A DNA stretch of 64,000 nucleotides from Bradyrhizobium sp. sBnM-33 (GCF_032917945.1 NZ_CP136624.1:7812001-7876000); one strand, 5' to 3'; positions 51,620 through 61,170 are shown, counted from the stretch's first letter. Notes: generated from the sequence alone by a model not told the origin. Program-made: numbers and translations.

Positions 51620-52879
51620 ATGAAGTTTGCTGAATTCAAGAAGGCCGGCCACTGGCCGACGCTGCTCGCCGCCTTTCTCTATTTCGACATCAGCTTCATG
51701 GCTTGGGTCGCGCTCGGTCCGTTGATCGTCTACATCGTGCATGACATGAACCTTGCCGTCGACGAGAAGTTCACGCTCGTCGCCATTCCGGTCCTGGCCG
51801 GCGCGTTGCTGCGGGTTCCGATGGGCCTTCTCGCCGATCTGTTCGGCGCCAAACGGACCGGAATTGTCGCGCAACTCGTCGTCATCGCCGCGACGGCATG
51901 GGTTTGCTATTTCGGACTCCCGAGCAAGCTGTCGGTGGAGATCTTCGGTCTCGCGCTCGGCATCGGCGGCGCCTCGTTCGCGGTAGCGCTACCGCAGGCG
52001 AGCCGCTGGTATCCGCCGCAATATCAGGGCGTGGTGATGGGGATCGCTGGCGCCGGCAATATGGGTGTCGTGCTCGACACGATGTTCGCGCCGACGATTG
52101 CCGAACATTGGGGCTGGCAGGCCGTGTTCGGCGTGCTGCTGGTTCCGATGGTGCTGATCCTCGCCTACTACGTCGTCGCCGCCAAGGACGCGCCCGGAGA
52201 GCGCAAACCGATTTCGCTGAAAGCGTATGGCACTTTGCTGCGCGATCCTGACAGCCGCTGGTTCATGTTCTTCTACTTCATCACCTTCGGCGGCTTCGTC
52301 GGGCTGGCTAACGCGTTGCCGCTGTATTTCACGGTGCAGTATCACGTATCAGGCGTCGCGGCGGGTCTGTTGGTTTCCTTGATCGTTGCTTTCGGTTCGG
52401 GCTTCCGCCCGGTCGGCGGCCTGATCGCCGACCGCATCGGAGGCATCCGCTCATTGTCGATGTTCTTTGGCGTCGTCGTGGCGGCGTATCTCGTCATCGC
52501 CTTCCTGCCGGAGGGGCCGGCTGCGCCGGCGCCTGCTGGTTGGGGGCTCACCGAAATGCCGCGGATCGCCTGGATATCGGTATTGCTGTTCTCTATCGGG
52601 GTCCTCGCGCTCGGCATGGGTAATGGCGCCGTGTTTCAGCTAATCCCGCTCCGCTTCCGGCATGAGATCGGCCTGATGACCGGCATGGTCGGTTGCGCCG
52701 GCGGCGTCGGCGGTTTCTTCCTTGCCAAGGCCCTCGGCGTGGCCAAGGGAATGACCGGCGGGTTCGGCGCCGGCTTCCTGTTTTTCGGCCTGCTGGCGTT
52801 GCTTGGTTTCCTCGGGCTTGCCATGGTCAAGGTACGCTGGCGCACCACATGGGGCGCCGCATCGGGAGCGCGGGTCTGA
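51620..52879 (+). CDS. narK: MFS nitrate/nitrite transporter (NarK/NrtP family)
   Basis: A 419-residue 12-helix inner-membrane nitrate/nitrite porter. The NNP family signatures are GIGGASFAVALPQASRWYPP in TM5 and GSGFRPVGGLIADRIGG in TM8, with the substrate-binding Arg residues. Short loops and a single-unit length place it with NarK1/NasA-type importers rather than NarK fusions. The ATG at 51620 has GAGG about 8 bases upstream; 19 extra upstream codons in frame lack membrane or family similarity. Transcribed from the sigma-54 promoter with the kinase/phosphatase gene. Confidence 0.93.
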   Translation: MKFAEFKKAGHWPTLLAAFLYFDISFMAWVALGPLIVYIVHDMNLAVDEKFTLVAIPVLAGALLRVPMGLLADLFGAKRTGIVAQLVVIAATAWVCYFGLPSKLSVEIFGLALGIGGASFAVALPQASRWYPPQYQGVVMGIAGAGNMGVVLDTMFAPTIAEHWGWQAVFGVLLVPMVLILAYYVVAAKDAPGERKPISLKAYGTLLRDPDSRWFMFFYFITFGGFVGLANALPLYFTVQYHVSGVAAGLLVSLIVAFGSGFRPVGGLIADRIGGIRSLSMFFGVVVAAYLVIAFLPEGPAAPAPAGWGLTEMPRIAWISVLLFSIGVLALGMGNGAVFQLIPLRFRHEIGLMTGMVGCAGGVGGFFLAKALGVAKGMTGGFGAGFLFFGLLALLGFLGLAMVKVRWRTTWGAASGARV

Positions 52880-52912
52880 CGACGCGCGCTGCTAACCTGA
52901 CAGGTCGCGCGG

Positions 52913-54625
52913 GTGACGATCGGTTCGCAACGAAATCTCGGGGTTCGCGTCGGCTTCGTCAGCGAGACCGGCAAGCGGTCCGCCAATGAGGATTACGTCG
53001 GGACCTGCCTCGGTCGGTCCGGTCTAGCCAACCGCGATATCGTCGCCGCCGTCGCCGACGGTGTGGGCGGACACAAGGGCGGGCGCGAAGCCGCCGAGCT
53101 TGCGGTTCGTTGCTTCATCGACGCCTATTATTCCCTCCCCGAAACGCTCGGCGTGCGTCGCCGGGCATCGCGTTCGCTGGAAGCTGCCAATAGCTGGATC
53201 TACACGCAAGGCCGCACCGATCCTCGGCTCAGCGGGATGAGCTGCGCCTTCTCGTCGATCATCCTGTCGCGGCGGCTTTGCCACATCATTCACATTGGCG
53301 ACACCCGCGCCTATCGGCTGAGCGAGGGACGGCTGGAGCGGCTGACCACCGACCACATCGCTGGACGCGGCGATCTGGCTCACCTGCTCAACCGCGCCAT
53401 CGGGTTCGAGGATTTTGCCCGCTTCGATTACGCGACCGTCGGGCTGCGGCAGCACGACAGGCTCCTGATCTGCAGCGACGGCGTCCATGGCGTACTCGCC
53501 GATCACCGGCTGCAGCTACTATTGAGCGAGCGCACCTCGCCGGAAGAATCCGCCCGCGCGCTCGTCGACGCGGCGCTGGACGCAGGCTCAACCGACAACT
53601 TGACCGCGCTCGTGCTCGACGTCGTCGACCTGCCGCCCGCCGACCGCGACGAGCTCACCCACTCGATCGCGACGCTTCCTATCCTGGAATTGCCCGAGAC
53701 GGGCGACGTTGTCGATGATTTCACCCTCGGTGAAATACTGTCGGACGGCCGCTACAGCCGGCTGTTCAAGGCGATCGACAAGCGGCAGGGCCGCGACGTC
53801 GTACTGAAGTTTCCGCATCCACGTGTGGCCAGTGAGGGCTCCTATCGCCTCGCCTTCGTCCGCGAGGCATGGGTCGCGGCGCGCGTGCGTAGCCTGTGGA
53901 TCGGAGAGATCATCGAACTGCCTGCCGAACGGCAGACCCGTCTCTATTCGGTAATGCCGCTGTACGAAGGCGAGACGCTGGAACAGCGCCTCAATCGGCC
54001 GCCACAGCTTTCGCTGGCCGAAGGCATCGGCATCGCGACCAAGCTGGCGCGCGCGGTTGCGACCCTGCACCGGGCCGGCATCATTCATCGCGACATCAAA
54101 CCCGACAACGTGATCCTGTTGAAGGGCGGCGGATTGCGGCTGGTCGATCTCGGCGTCGCGCGGGTGCCGTTGCTCGAGGACTTCCCGGCCGAGGATATTC
54201 CGGGCACACCGAGCTACATGGCGCCGGAGCTGTTCGGCGGACGGCCCGGCGACGAATTTTCCGATCTCTATGCGCTCGGCGTCACCGTGTACCGGATGTT
54301 CACTGCCGCCTATCCCTACGGCGAGATCGAGCCGTTCTCACGGCCCCGCTTCGGCAAGCCCGCGTATCTCTCGCGCTATCGCCCCGACCTGCCGGCATGG
54401 CTGGACGCGGTGGTTGGCAAGGCGCTCAACGTCGATCGCACGCAGCGCTATGGCGACGTCATCGAATTCTCGCACGAGCTCGAAAACGGCGCGATGTGGG
54501 CAAAGCCAGCCGTCACGTCGCGGCGCTCGCTCTACGAGCGCGATCCGCTGGTATTCTGGAAGAGCCTCTCGGCGGGCCTGATCGTGCTCGTCGTCCTGCT
54601 TCTCGCATGGATCGTAAAAAATTAG
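52913..54625 (+). CDS. Fused PP2C phosphatase / serine-threonine kinase with C-terminal membrane anchor
   Basis: 570 residues. The N-terminal PP2C domain (about 8-240) has GFVSETGKRSANEDYVG, AVADGVGGHKGG, HIGDTRAYRL, ICSDGV and GSTDNLTALVL (metal Asp residues intact). The kinase domain (about 265-540) has VVLKFPHP (ATP Lys), IIHRDIKPDNVILL (catalytic Asp), VDLGVAR in place of DFG and GTPSYMAPELF. One membrane helix, LIVLVVLLLAWIV, ends it. GTG start at 52913, 33 bases after narK. The same fusion sits beside nirB and a nitrate transporter in Pseudomonas aeruginosa (recollection of PA1782), so a nitrate-linked regulatory role is inferred. Target unknown. Confidence 0.9.
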   Translation: MTIGSQRNLGVRVGFVSETGKRSANEDYVGTCLGRSGLANRDIVAAVADGVGGHKGGREAAELAVRCFIDAYYSLPETLGVRRRASRSLEAANSWIYTQGRTDPRLSGMSCAFSSIILSRRLCHIIHIGDTRAYRLSEGRLERLTTDHIAGRGDLAHLLNRAIGFEDFARFDYATVGLRQHDRLLICSDGVHGVLADHRLQLLLSERTSPEESARALVDAALDAGSTDNLTALVLDVVDLPPADRDELTHSIATLPILELPETGDVVDDFTLGEILSDGRYSRLFKAIDKRQGRDVVLKFPHPRVASEGSYRLAFVREAWVAARVRSLWIGEIIELPAERQTRLYSVMPLYEGETLEQRLNRPPQLSLAEGIGIATKLARAVATLHRAGIIHRDIKPDNVILLKGGGLRLVDLGVARVPLLEDFPAEDIPGTPSYMAPELFGGRPGDEFSDLYALGVTVYRMFTAAYPYGEIEPFSRPRFGKPAYLSRYRPDLPAWLDAVVGKALNVDRTQRYGDVIEFSHELENGAMWAKPAVTSRRSLYERDPLVFWKSLSAGLIVLVVLLLAWIVKN

Positions 54626-54652
54626 CCCGACGCTCCCAAGGAAGCGTCGGGC
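54625..54652 (+). terminator. Hairpin terminator after the kinase/phosphatase gene
   Basis: GCCCGACGCT (54625-54634) with AGCGTCGGGC (54643-54652), loop of 8. The perfect 10-bp stem overlaps the last base of the stop codon. An A run (GTAAAAAATTA) precedes it, which could give U residues for the convergent gabD transcript as well. Confidence 0.65.
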
Positions 54653-54697
54653 CATATCATGTGAGCGAAGCAAGCCGCACTGGCTTCGCAGTCTGGT

Positions 54698-56134
54698 TCA
54701 CACCCCGGTCTGGGTGATGAACTTGGTGTTGAAATAACCATCCATCGCCTCGGTGCCGCCCTCCGAGCCGTAGCCGGAATCCTTGACGCCGCCGAACGGC
54801 ACTTCGGGCAGGGCCAGACCAAAACTGTTGATCGAGACCATGCCGGCTTCGATGGCGGCGCCGATCGCAGTCGCCGTCTTGGTCGAGCTGGTAAAGGCGT
54901 AGGACGCGAGACCGAACGGCAAGCGGTTGGCCTCCTCGGCTACCTCGTCGAAGGTGGAGAACCGCGAGATCAGCGCCAGCGGCCCGAACGGCTCCTCGTT
55001 CATGGCACGGGCATCCTTCGGCACGTCGCTGACGACCGTCGGCTCGAAGAAGTAGCCCTTGTTGCCGACGCGGTGACCGCCGGTCTCGAGCTTGGCGCCC
55101 TTGCCGACGGCATCCTGCACCATGCCCTCGATGGCGGTGACGCGGCGCGGATTGGCGAGCGACCCCATCTTCGAGTCGGGATCGAGACCATTGCCGACCT
55201 TCATCGACTTGGCGCCTTCGACGAATTTGTCGACGAACTCACGGAACACATCGTCCTGCACCAGCATGCGCGTCGGCGAGATGCAGACCTGGCCGGCGTT
55301 GCGGTATTTCGCCGCCGCCAGAATCTTCGCCGCCGAGGAGACGTCGGCATCCTTGAACACGATCGCCGGCGCATGGCCGCCCAATTCCATGGTGGCGCGC
55401 TTCATGTGCAGGCCCGCCAAGGCCGAGAGCTGTTTGCCCACGACGGTGGATCCGGTGAAGGAAATCTTGCGGATCACCGGATGCGGAATGAGATATTCCG
55501 AAATCTCTGACGGTACGCCGTAGACAAGGTTGATGACGCCGTCAGGCACGCCCGCATCGACGAATGCCTTGATCAGTTGTGCTGGCGACGCCGGCGTTTC
55601 CTCGGGCGCCTTGACGATGATCGAACAGCCGGCCGCGAGCCCCGCGGAGAGCTTGCGAACCACCTGATTGATCGGGAAATTCCACGGCGTGAACGCCGCG
55701 ACGGGACCGACCGGCTCCTTGACGGCGATCTGGTAGATGCCGGGGCCGCGTGCCGGGATCACCCGGCCATAGGCGCGCTTGGCTTCTTCGGCGAACCACT
55801 CGATGACGTCGGCGGCGGCCATGGCCTCCATCTTGGCCTCGGCCAGCGTCTTGCCCTGCTCCATCGTCAACAGCGGCGCGATCTCGTCATTGCGCTCGCG
55901 CATGATCGCGGCAGCCTTGCGCATGATCTTGCAGCGGTCGAACGGCGCCACCGCACGCCAGACCTTAAAACCCTTGGCGGCGGCTTCCAGCGCCTCGTCA
56001 AGGTCGGCACGGTCGGCATGCGCCACGGTGCCGATCGTCTCCTCGGTCGCCGGATTGAGCACGGCGATGGTCCTGCCCGACTGGCTCGGACGCCATTTGC
56101 CGTTGATGAAGAGTTGGGTATTGGAATATGCCAC
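54698..56134 (-). CDS. gabD: NAD(P)-dependent succinate-semialdehyde dehydrogenase family
   Basis: A 478-residue aldehyde dehydrogenase. The N-terminal coenzyme domain has [14 protein letters not shown] and the [11 protein letters not shown] loop. The catalytic Glu is in [14 protein letters not shown] and the nucleophilic Cys in [11 protein letters not shown] (about residue 284). GabD-type C-terminus [24 protein letters not shown]. It oxidises succinate semialdehyde (or a related semialdehyde) to the acid. GTG start at 56134 after AGGGAG at about 10 bases. No gabT nearby. Confidence 0.88.
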   Translation of the reverse strand: MAYSNTQLFINGKWRPSQSGRTIAVLNPATEETIGTVAHADRADLDEALEAAAKGFKVWRAVAPFDRCKIMRKAAAIMRERNDEIAPLLTMEQGKTLAEAKMEAMAAADVIEWFAEEAKRAYGRVIPARGPGIYQIAVKEPVGPVAAFTPWNFPINQVVRKLSAGLAAGCSIIVKAPEETPASPAQLIKAFVDAGVPDGVINLVYGVPSEISEYLIPHPVIRKISFTGSTVVGKQLSALAGLHMKRATMELGGHAPAIVFKDADVSSAAKILAAAKYRNAGQVCISPTRMLVQDDVFREFVDKFVEGAKSMKVGNGLDPDSKMGSLANPRRVTAIEGMVQDAVGKGAKLETGGHRVGNKGYFFEPTVVSDVPKDARAMNEEPFGPLALISRFSTFDEVAEEANRLPFGLASYAFTSSTKTATAIGAAIEAGMVSINSFGLALPEVPFGGVKDSGYGSEGGTEAMDGYFNTKFITQTGV

Positions 56135-56421
56135 GAGACTTTCTCCCTGAGCTTATTTGACCGCCAAATGGCGCGCGGCGGAAAATCAGGCGCCTATATG
56201 ATGGAAGCTCGACTGAATTGCAAAGCCGTTCAATGGTGTGCGGCCGCGCGACCGGCGCATAGCGTCTCCAGGGCCAGCGCCATTTCGGGGCTCAGATCGC
56301 TTCGAACCTCGGCAACCGGGTGAGCGCCGCAAAAACCGACTGTCGCGTCACGCCACCGTCATCGACCAGCAGGAAAACCGCCTTGCCGGCCAGCGACCGG
56401 GAGGCCGGCGGGCGGCCAGCG

Positions 56422-57537
56422 TCACGCCGCCAAAATCGTTTCGGGTGCCGCGGCAGGCAAATTCTGGCTGTCGGCGACCGCGCGATTGGTGATCTGTCCG
56501 CGGTGCACGTTGAGTCCGGCGCGCAGATGCGGATCCTCGATCAGCGCGCGGATGCCCTTTTCAGCCAGCGCGAGGCCGAACGGCAGCGTGGCATTGTTGA
56601 GCGCATGGCTCGACGTCACCGGCACCGCGCCCGGCATGTTGGCGACGCAATAATGCACGATCTCGTCGACGAGATAGGTCGGCGCCTGATGGGTCGTCGG
56701 CCGCGACGTCTCGAAGCAGCCGCCCTGGTCGATCGCGACATCGACCAGCACGGCACGGCGTTTCATGCGGGCGAGGTGCGCGCGCGAGACGAGCTTCGGC
56801 GCGCTGGCGCCCGGCACCAGCACGGCACCGATCACGACATCGGCCCCAATGACTTCCTCTTCGATCGCTTCCAGCGTTGCATAGCGCGTGCGCACGCGCC
56901 CCTGGAACATCTCGTCAAGAATGCGAAGGCGCGGCAGCGAGCGGTCCAGAATAACGATATCGGCGCCGAGCCCTGCGGCCATCCGCGCGGCGTGCGTGCC
57001 GACCACGCCACCACCGATCACCGCGATCCTGCTCGGCGCAACGCCGGGCACCCCGCCGATCAGCTTGCCCATTCCGTCCGCCGATTTCCGCAAAGCAGCG
57101 CCCGCCGCCTCGATCGCCAACCGTCCCGCCACTTCGCTCATCGGCGCAAGCAGGGGAAGCCCTCCATGGGAGTCCGTCACCGTCTCGTAAGCGATCGCGG
57201 TGCAGCCGGATGCCAGAAGCCCCTTGGTCTGCGCCGCATCCGGCGCAAGGTGCAAATAGGTAAAGAGGATCTGATTCTCGCGAAGCTGGCGCCATTCGCT
57301 CGGCTGCGGCTCCTTGACCTTGACCACCATGTCAGCGGTCGCGAAGATTTCAGCGGCCGTATCCACGATCGCCGCGCCGGCCGAACGGTAGACGTCATCG
57401 CTTGCGCCAATGCCGATCCCGGCGCCCTGCTCGACGATTACGTCGTGTCCCCACGTCACATATTCCCGCACCGAAGCCGGGGTCAGGCCGACCCGATATT
57501 CCTCGACCTTGATTTCCTTGGGCACACCGATCCGCAT
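56422..57537 (-). CDS. ald: Alanine dehydrogenase
   Basis: A 371-residue NAD-dependent L-alanine dehydrogenase, converting alanine to pyruvate and ammonium or the reverse. It begins MRIGVPKEIKVEEYRVGLTP. Active-site segments are DMVVKVKEPQPSE (Lys) and FTYLHLAPD (His). The Rossmann motif is VIGGGVVGTHAARMAAG (about 170). IDQGGCFETSRPTTHQAPT and NMPGAVPVTSSHALNNAT are typical. The ATG at 57537 has AGGAG at 8 bases. It is divergent from an Lrp-type regulator, a common ald/aldR pairing. Confidence 0.93.
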   Translation of the reverse strand: MRIGVPKEIKVEEYRVGLTPASVREYVTWGHDVIVEQGAGIGIGASDDVYRSAGAAIVDTAAEIFATADMVVKVKEPQPSEWRQLRENQILFTYLHLAPDAAQTKGLLASGCTAIAYETVTDSHGGLPLLAPMSEVAGRLAIEAAGAALRKSADGMGKLIGGVPGVAPSRIAVIGGGVVGTHAARMAAGLGADIVILDRSLPRLRILDEMFQGRVRTRYATLEAIEEEVIGADVVIGAVLVPGASAPKLVSRAHLARMKRRAVLVDVAIDQGGCFETSRPTTHQAPTYLVDEIVHYCVANMPGAVPVTSSHALNNATLPFGLALAEKGIRALIEDPHLRAGLNVHRGQITNRAVADSQNLPAAAPETILAA

Positions 57538-57636
57538 GGGCTTGCTCCTGCATTCGAGGCCATCTGGCTGCAGACAAAAGTACTGCTGAGTTGGCAACAC
57601 TTCTCGGCGAATTGCGGCTTGCTGGAGGCAAGTTAC

Positions 57637-57650
57637 GCATATATTCTGCA
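57637..57650. promoter_or_regulatory. Lrp/AsnC-type operator candidate between ald and its regulator
   Basis: GCATATATTCTGCA: A/T-rich core flanked by GC/GC dyad, near the Lrp-family consensus pattern. It lies in the divergent gap of ald and the AsnC-type gene, 19 bases before the regulator's start. Confidence 0.35.
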
Positions 57651-57668
57651 CGATAAGCCTATTAATTA

Positions 57669-58154
57669 GTGACTTATACCGTGAATGAACTGGATCGCAT
57701 TGATTATCGGATTCTGACCGAGCTCCTGACTGACGCCCGAGCGAGCCAGACCGAGCTCGCCGAAAAGGTCGGACTGTCGCCGACAGCCTGCGCGCGCCGC
57801 ATCCGCCAACTCGAGGAAGGTGGAATCATTCGGGGCTATCGCGCCGATCTCGAGCCGACTGCGCTCGGGCTCGTCACGACCGTCGTCGTCACCATCACGC
57901 TGGAAAAGCAGAGTGAGGATTACCTGGCCGCGTTCGAAGCGGCGATCGCCCGCTGTCCGGATGTCGTGTCCTGTCACTTGATGTCGGGCAGTGACGATTA
58001 TCACTTGCAGGTCATCGCACGCGACATCGCGGACTTCGAGCGCATCCACAAGCAACATCTTTCACGGATGCCCGGGGTTGCGCGCATCCACTCGAGCTTT
58101 GCGATGCGCGAGGTGGTGCGCAGGGCCATCCCCGAGACGGCATTGCGGCGCTAG
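57669..58154 (+). CDS. Lrp/AsnC-family regulator (likely AldR)
   Basis: 161 residues. The AsnC helix-turn-helix (about 8-65) is LDRIDYRILTELLTDARASQTELAEKVGLSPTACARRIRQLEEGGII. The RAM ligand domain has SCHLMSGSDDYHLQVIARDIADFE and the GVARIHSSFAMREVVR end. These proteins bind amino acids, typically alanine here. Start: GTG at 57669 or GTG at 57681; neither has a clear ribosome site, so the mRNA might be leaderless. Its position divergent from ald predicts alanine-dependent activation. Confidence 0.9.
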   Translation: MTYTVNELDRIDYRILTELLTDARASQTELAEKVGLSPTACARRIRQLEEGGIIRGYRADLEPTALGLVTTVVVTITLEKQSEDYLAAFEAAIARCPDVVSCHLMSGSDDYHLQVIARDIADFERIHKQHLSRMPGVARIHSSFAMREVVRRAIPETALRR

Positions 58155-58401
58155 CCAACTCGACGCAACCAGCATATCCACTGCGGACATCGCGCTATCG
58201 ACGAGCATGTTGCACGTCAATCGACAGAATTGCCGCGAACAACGAGCACGATGCCGAGCGCAATACGAACTCCGCGCCGCTTGGGAATGCGTAGATGCCC
58301 TACCAACGCGTAGAGTAGATACGAAGGCGGAGTATCAATCGCTTTTCGTGTCATTCGGTGAGCGGCGGGTTGCGGGCAGATGCCGACCGGGCAAACGCGA
58401 C
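58155..58401. other. Non-coding stretch
   Basis: About 250 bp after the Lrp-type gene. No coding frame matches GC-rich codon habits and I see no RNA gene. It ends at the promoter at 58402. Confidence 0.45.
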
Positions 58402-58446
58402 TTGACAAGAACCTAACCCGCTGTATGTTACGTTATAACATAACGT
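58402..58446 (+). promoter_or_regulatory. Sigma-70 promoter with perfect inverted-repeat operator
   Basis: TTGACA (58402-58407), 16 bases, TATGTT (58424-58429). Directly downstream is a perfect 7-bp inverted repeat ACGTTAT-AAC-ATAACGT (58430-58446). The operator covers the transcription start, fitting repression of the 62-residue protein gene at 58458. Confidence 0.65.
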
Positions 58447-58457
58447 TGTGGGTGCAC

Positions 58458-58646
58458 ATGGGCGAAGTCATTCGACTTGTTCCGAAGCCAGAGCTTGAGC
58501 GGGCTCGCTTAATTCGAGAAGCCCGCGCGATATATGACAGCATATTTCCGCCGACGGATGCGGTCAGCGAGCATCCGGATGCTCGCCTCAGCCAGGGGAC
58601 GCAATCGGGCGGAAAGGGCCTGCTCCGGGCGGTACCGGTGCTCTGA
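58458..58646 (+). CDS. Small hypothetical protein starting MGEVIRLVPKPE (62 aa)
   Basis: 62 residues: a charged helix (PELERARLIREARAIYDSIF) and a disordered Pro/Ser/Gln tail. The N-terminal 30 residues match a recurring short rhizobial protein type (from memory, no search). The ATG at 58458 is only 12 bases after the operator, so the leader is very short. An in-frame GTG-like extension upstream would read through the promoter and is rejected. Function unknown. Confidence 0.65.
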   Translation: MGEVIRLVPKPELERARLIREARAIYDSIFPPTDAVSEHPDARLSQGTQSGGKGLLRAVPVL

Positions 58647-58691
58647 CCAGCAGCGACTCGATAGTAACCGGCATTCTGCTCGCAGCTTCAT

Positions 58692-59576
58692 TTAGTGCAT
58701 GCGGTTCTCGACAGGCTTGCCCTTGAGGCCGTCGTGCGAGTGCCTGAGATCGAGCGTCGGTTTGGGTTGCTCCCTCACGAAGCTCTGCACCATCTCCCCC
58801 GGGCCGCCCTTCGCAATCGTGGTGCCGCCGTCAGCAAATAGAAGCGCTCCTGTTACGAAGCTCGCCTCATCCGACGCGGCAAACGCAAAGACATTGGCCA
58901 TCTCCTCCGGAGTGCCGCGCCGACCGAGCACAGTACCGGCAAGTGTCTGCTTCTCCATCTCTGCGTTCATCGGTCCGGTCTCCTTGTGCGTCCAGGCCGT
59001 ATCGATAGGACCAGGGCACACACAGAGTGCACGCACGCCGTATTTGCCCTGTTCGTAGGCCACGCCGCGCATGAAAGCGTGAAGGAAGCCCTTCGAACCG
59101 CCGTAGGGCGCCGCCGTCGGCTCACCCATTTCGCCGGCCTCCGATCCCGTCGAAATCACGACACCCCGCGAGCGCTTCAGATGCGGCAGCGCAAATTTTG
59201 TCATCAGGAATGCAGAACGGATATTGTTACGCACGATGTAGTCGAACATCTCGACTGAATGATCCTGGCATTCGGCAATTTCGGGAAAGACGCCGGCATT
59301 GTTGATCAGGATGTCGAGGCTGCCGAATGCGTCGATCGCCAGAGCGATACAGGCTTGCGCATCCACCTCGTCCGCAACATCGCCAAGAAACGGTTCGGCT
59401 ACGCCGCCGCGCGCCCGGATGGCATGGACGACGTCCTCCACCGGATCGGCTGATAGTCCGGCAACAATGACTTTCGCACCTTCTCGCGCAAATTTGTGGG
59501 CGATAGCTTCGCCGATTCCTGTCGCCGCACCTGTCACGATTGATGATTTGCCGTTCAGCCGTCCCGCCATCGTCAT
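58692..59576 (-). CDS. Short-chain dehydrogenase/reductase
   Basis: 294 residues. The NAD(P) motif is VTGAATGIGEAIA (about 14-26) and the NNAG motif is present. The catalytic Ser is in VVISTGSEAGEMG and the YGGSK motif gives Tyr/Lys (Tyr about 160). A C-terminal addition of about 35 residues (GGPGEMVQSFVREQPKPTLDLRHS) goes beyond the usual 250. Two in-frame ATGs, 59576 and 59570, are possible. Substrate unknown. Convergent with the 62-residue protein gene and divergent from the CBS gene. Confidence 0.86.
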   Translation of the reverse strand: MTMAGRLNGKSSIVTGAATGIGEAIAHKFAREGAKVIVAGLSADPVEDVVHAIRARGGVAEPFLGDVADEVDAQACIALAIDAFGSLDILINNAGVFPEIAECQDHSVEMFDYIVRNNIRSAFLMTKFALPHLKRSRGVVISTGSEAGEMGEPTAAPYGGSKGFLHAFMRGVAYEQGKYGVRALCVCPGPIDTAWTHKETGPMNAEMEKQTLAGTVLGRRGTPEEMANVFAFAASDEASFVTGALLFADGGTTIAKGGPGEMVQSFVREQPKPTLDLRHSHDGLKGKPVENRMH

Positions 59577-59828
59577 CCGCTCCGCTTTGCTCTGGTCCAA
59601 GCGTTGAACACATTCGTAACCACGATGTTCCGCGCGGGGCACCGTGGCCGCGCTGCGAATCGGCGGCGCGCGTGGAACGGCCGCCACGGTTTCCGCCACG
59701 AGCGCCGCATGAACTCGGTTCTTCGCGAGTGCTGCAGAAGTCAGCAACACCGAGATTTCCAGTCGATAGAGGGGAACGTCCGCTTGCAAATTTCGTTGGC
59801 GGCCTATCAGCAAGAGTGGAGGCCCCAG

Positions 59829-60269
59829 ATGAGAGTTTGCGATGCCATGACCACAAACGTGCAGCTCTGCACGCCGCAGGACAGCATCAGGGATGCAGCC
59901 GAGGCGATGGCAACGCTCAATATCGGGCTGTTGCCCGTGGCTGAAAATGGTCGGTTGGTGGGAATGATCTCCGACCGTGATATTGCCACCCGCGGAATAG
60001 CGATGGGCCGAGGTCCGGATGCGCCGGTGCGCGACGTCATGACAGCAGACGTCAAATACTGCTTCGAAGACCAGGATATCGATGAGGTCACTCGCAACAT
60101 GGCCGATATTCAGGTGCGGCGGTTGCCGGTGCTCGCTCGAAACAAGCGGCTGGTCGGTATCATCGCGCTCGGCGATATCGCGGTTTCCAAGCCGGGTGAC
60201 GGCGCCGCTACCGCGCTGCATGGGATTTCGCGGCCGGGCGGGCAACATGCGAGCGCGGTCACCGGCTGA
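59829..60269 (+). CDS. Two-CBS-domain protein (Hrp1-like)
   Basis: 146 residues consisting of two CBS motifs and nothing else: VCDAMTTNVQLCTPQDSIRDAAEAM ... LVGMISDRDIATRGIA, then VRDVMTADVKYCFEDQDIDEVTRNM ... LVGIIALGDIAVSK. CBS pairs (Bateman modules) bind AMP/ATP-type ligands. Size and layout match Mycobacterium tuberculosis Hrp1 (Rv2626c), a strongly hypoxia-induced protein. GGAGG precedes the ATG at 59829. Cytoplasmic; a binding partner is not evident. Confidence 0.88.
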   Translation: MRVCDAMTTNVQLCTPQDSIRDAAEAMATLNIGLLPVAENGRLVGMISDRDIATRGIAMGRGPDAPVRDVMTADVKYCFEDQDIDEVTRNMADIQVRRLPVLARNKRLVGIIALGDIAVSKPGDGAATALHGISRPGGQHASAVTG

Positions 60270-60455
60270 GGCATTTAGTCGGAGGACTGCAGGAGCGTTT
60301 GCGTCACTAAGCCTGTGGACCGACAACTCAAGCCAGCAAGGTACGTAATCGCACGACCTTCTATCGATGCAAACAGAAGGAACAGAGGGCCGAGCGGGAG
60401 CGGGCATGCCACTGGCGCACTACGACACCCGCTCGTTCCATGCAACACGTCGCCA

Positions 60456-60920
60456 CTACCTGCGGTACGTGCCGACGAGTTCAGCCTGGCCGATCGCGTG
60501 CTTCTCGGCTGCTTTCCAGATGTCGGCTACCGGCATGCTGGGCGAACGCGAAAGCTCGTCGACATCCAAAGCCGCTAGCTTGAAGTGATAGTGATGCGTA
60601 CCATGACCCTTGGGCGGCGCAGGCCCACCATAGCCTAGTTCGCCGAAATCGTTCACGCCCTTCCCGAGACGCTCCGTCTTTGGCCCGTGACCGATGGCTT
60701 CCGGCAGCATCGTCCGCTCGCCCATGATGTTATAGATACCCCAATGCCGAAACGTGCCGGACGGCGCATCCGGGTCCTCAACGATAAGGGCGAAGCTCTT
60801 CGTGCCCGGCGGTGGATCCGACCATTGAAGCGGCGGAGACACATTCTGGCCGTCGCAAGTGTATTTGACCGGAATCGGCTGGTCGTTGTCGAATGCAGGG
60901 CTCGTCAACTTGAACACCAT
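60456..60920 (-). CDS. YbhB/YbcL (PEBP, Raf-kinase-inhibitor-like) protein
   Basis: 154 residues with the bacterial PEBP signatures: IPVKYTCDGQNVSPPLQW, ALIVEDPDAPSGTFRHWGIYNI and GKGVNDFGELGYGGPAPPKGHGTHHYHFKL. The conserved Asp-Pro-Asp-Ala-Pro and GxHxYxF ligand-pocket residues are intact. Bacterial members have no settled function. The ATG at 60920 has AGGAG 7 bases upstream. Opposite strand to its CBS and esterase-family neighbours. Confidence 0.88.
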   Translation of the reverse strand: MVFKLTSPAFDNDQPIPVKYTCDGQNVSPPLQWSDPPPGTKSFALIVEDPDAPSGTFRHWGIYNIMGERTMLPEAIGHGPKTERLGKGVNDFGELGYGGPAPPKGHGTHHYHFKLAALDVDELSRSPSMPVADIWKAAEKHAIGQAELVGTYRR

Positions 60921-61170
60921 ATGCAGACTCCTGTGCTCATGGAATGCCAAAGGGTCGCACCGGCGGGCTCGCTCGGTCCTCCGGGGTGCAGCGACACGCC
61001 TTACCGATCGATTCCGCCGATACGGAGGAACGTCGGACCGGCGCTTGAGTTGCCTTAACGAGGCACGCTGATCGGCATTTCCCGCGCGCGCTCTGGACGA
61101 TCCCCTGCAAGCCCGCGCCGTGGCACGCCGATGCTGGACAAGCGCAGCAACCGTCTAGGGAACCTGGCGC

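Noticed and set aside
61131..61146. TGGCACGCCGATGC before the erythromycin-esterase-family gene as a sigma-54 promoter
   Set aside because: Spacing is one base short and the -12 lacks TTGC.
58402..61170. FixK2/FNR boxes (TTGAT-N4-ATCAA) to support hypoxic control of the stress cluster
   Set aside because: I found no convincing site upstream of the CBS, PEBP or esterase-family genes, so oxygen control rests only on gene content.
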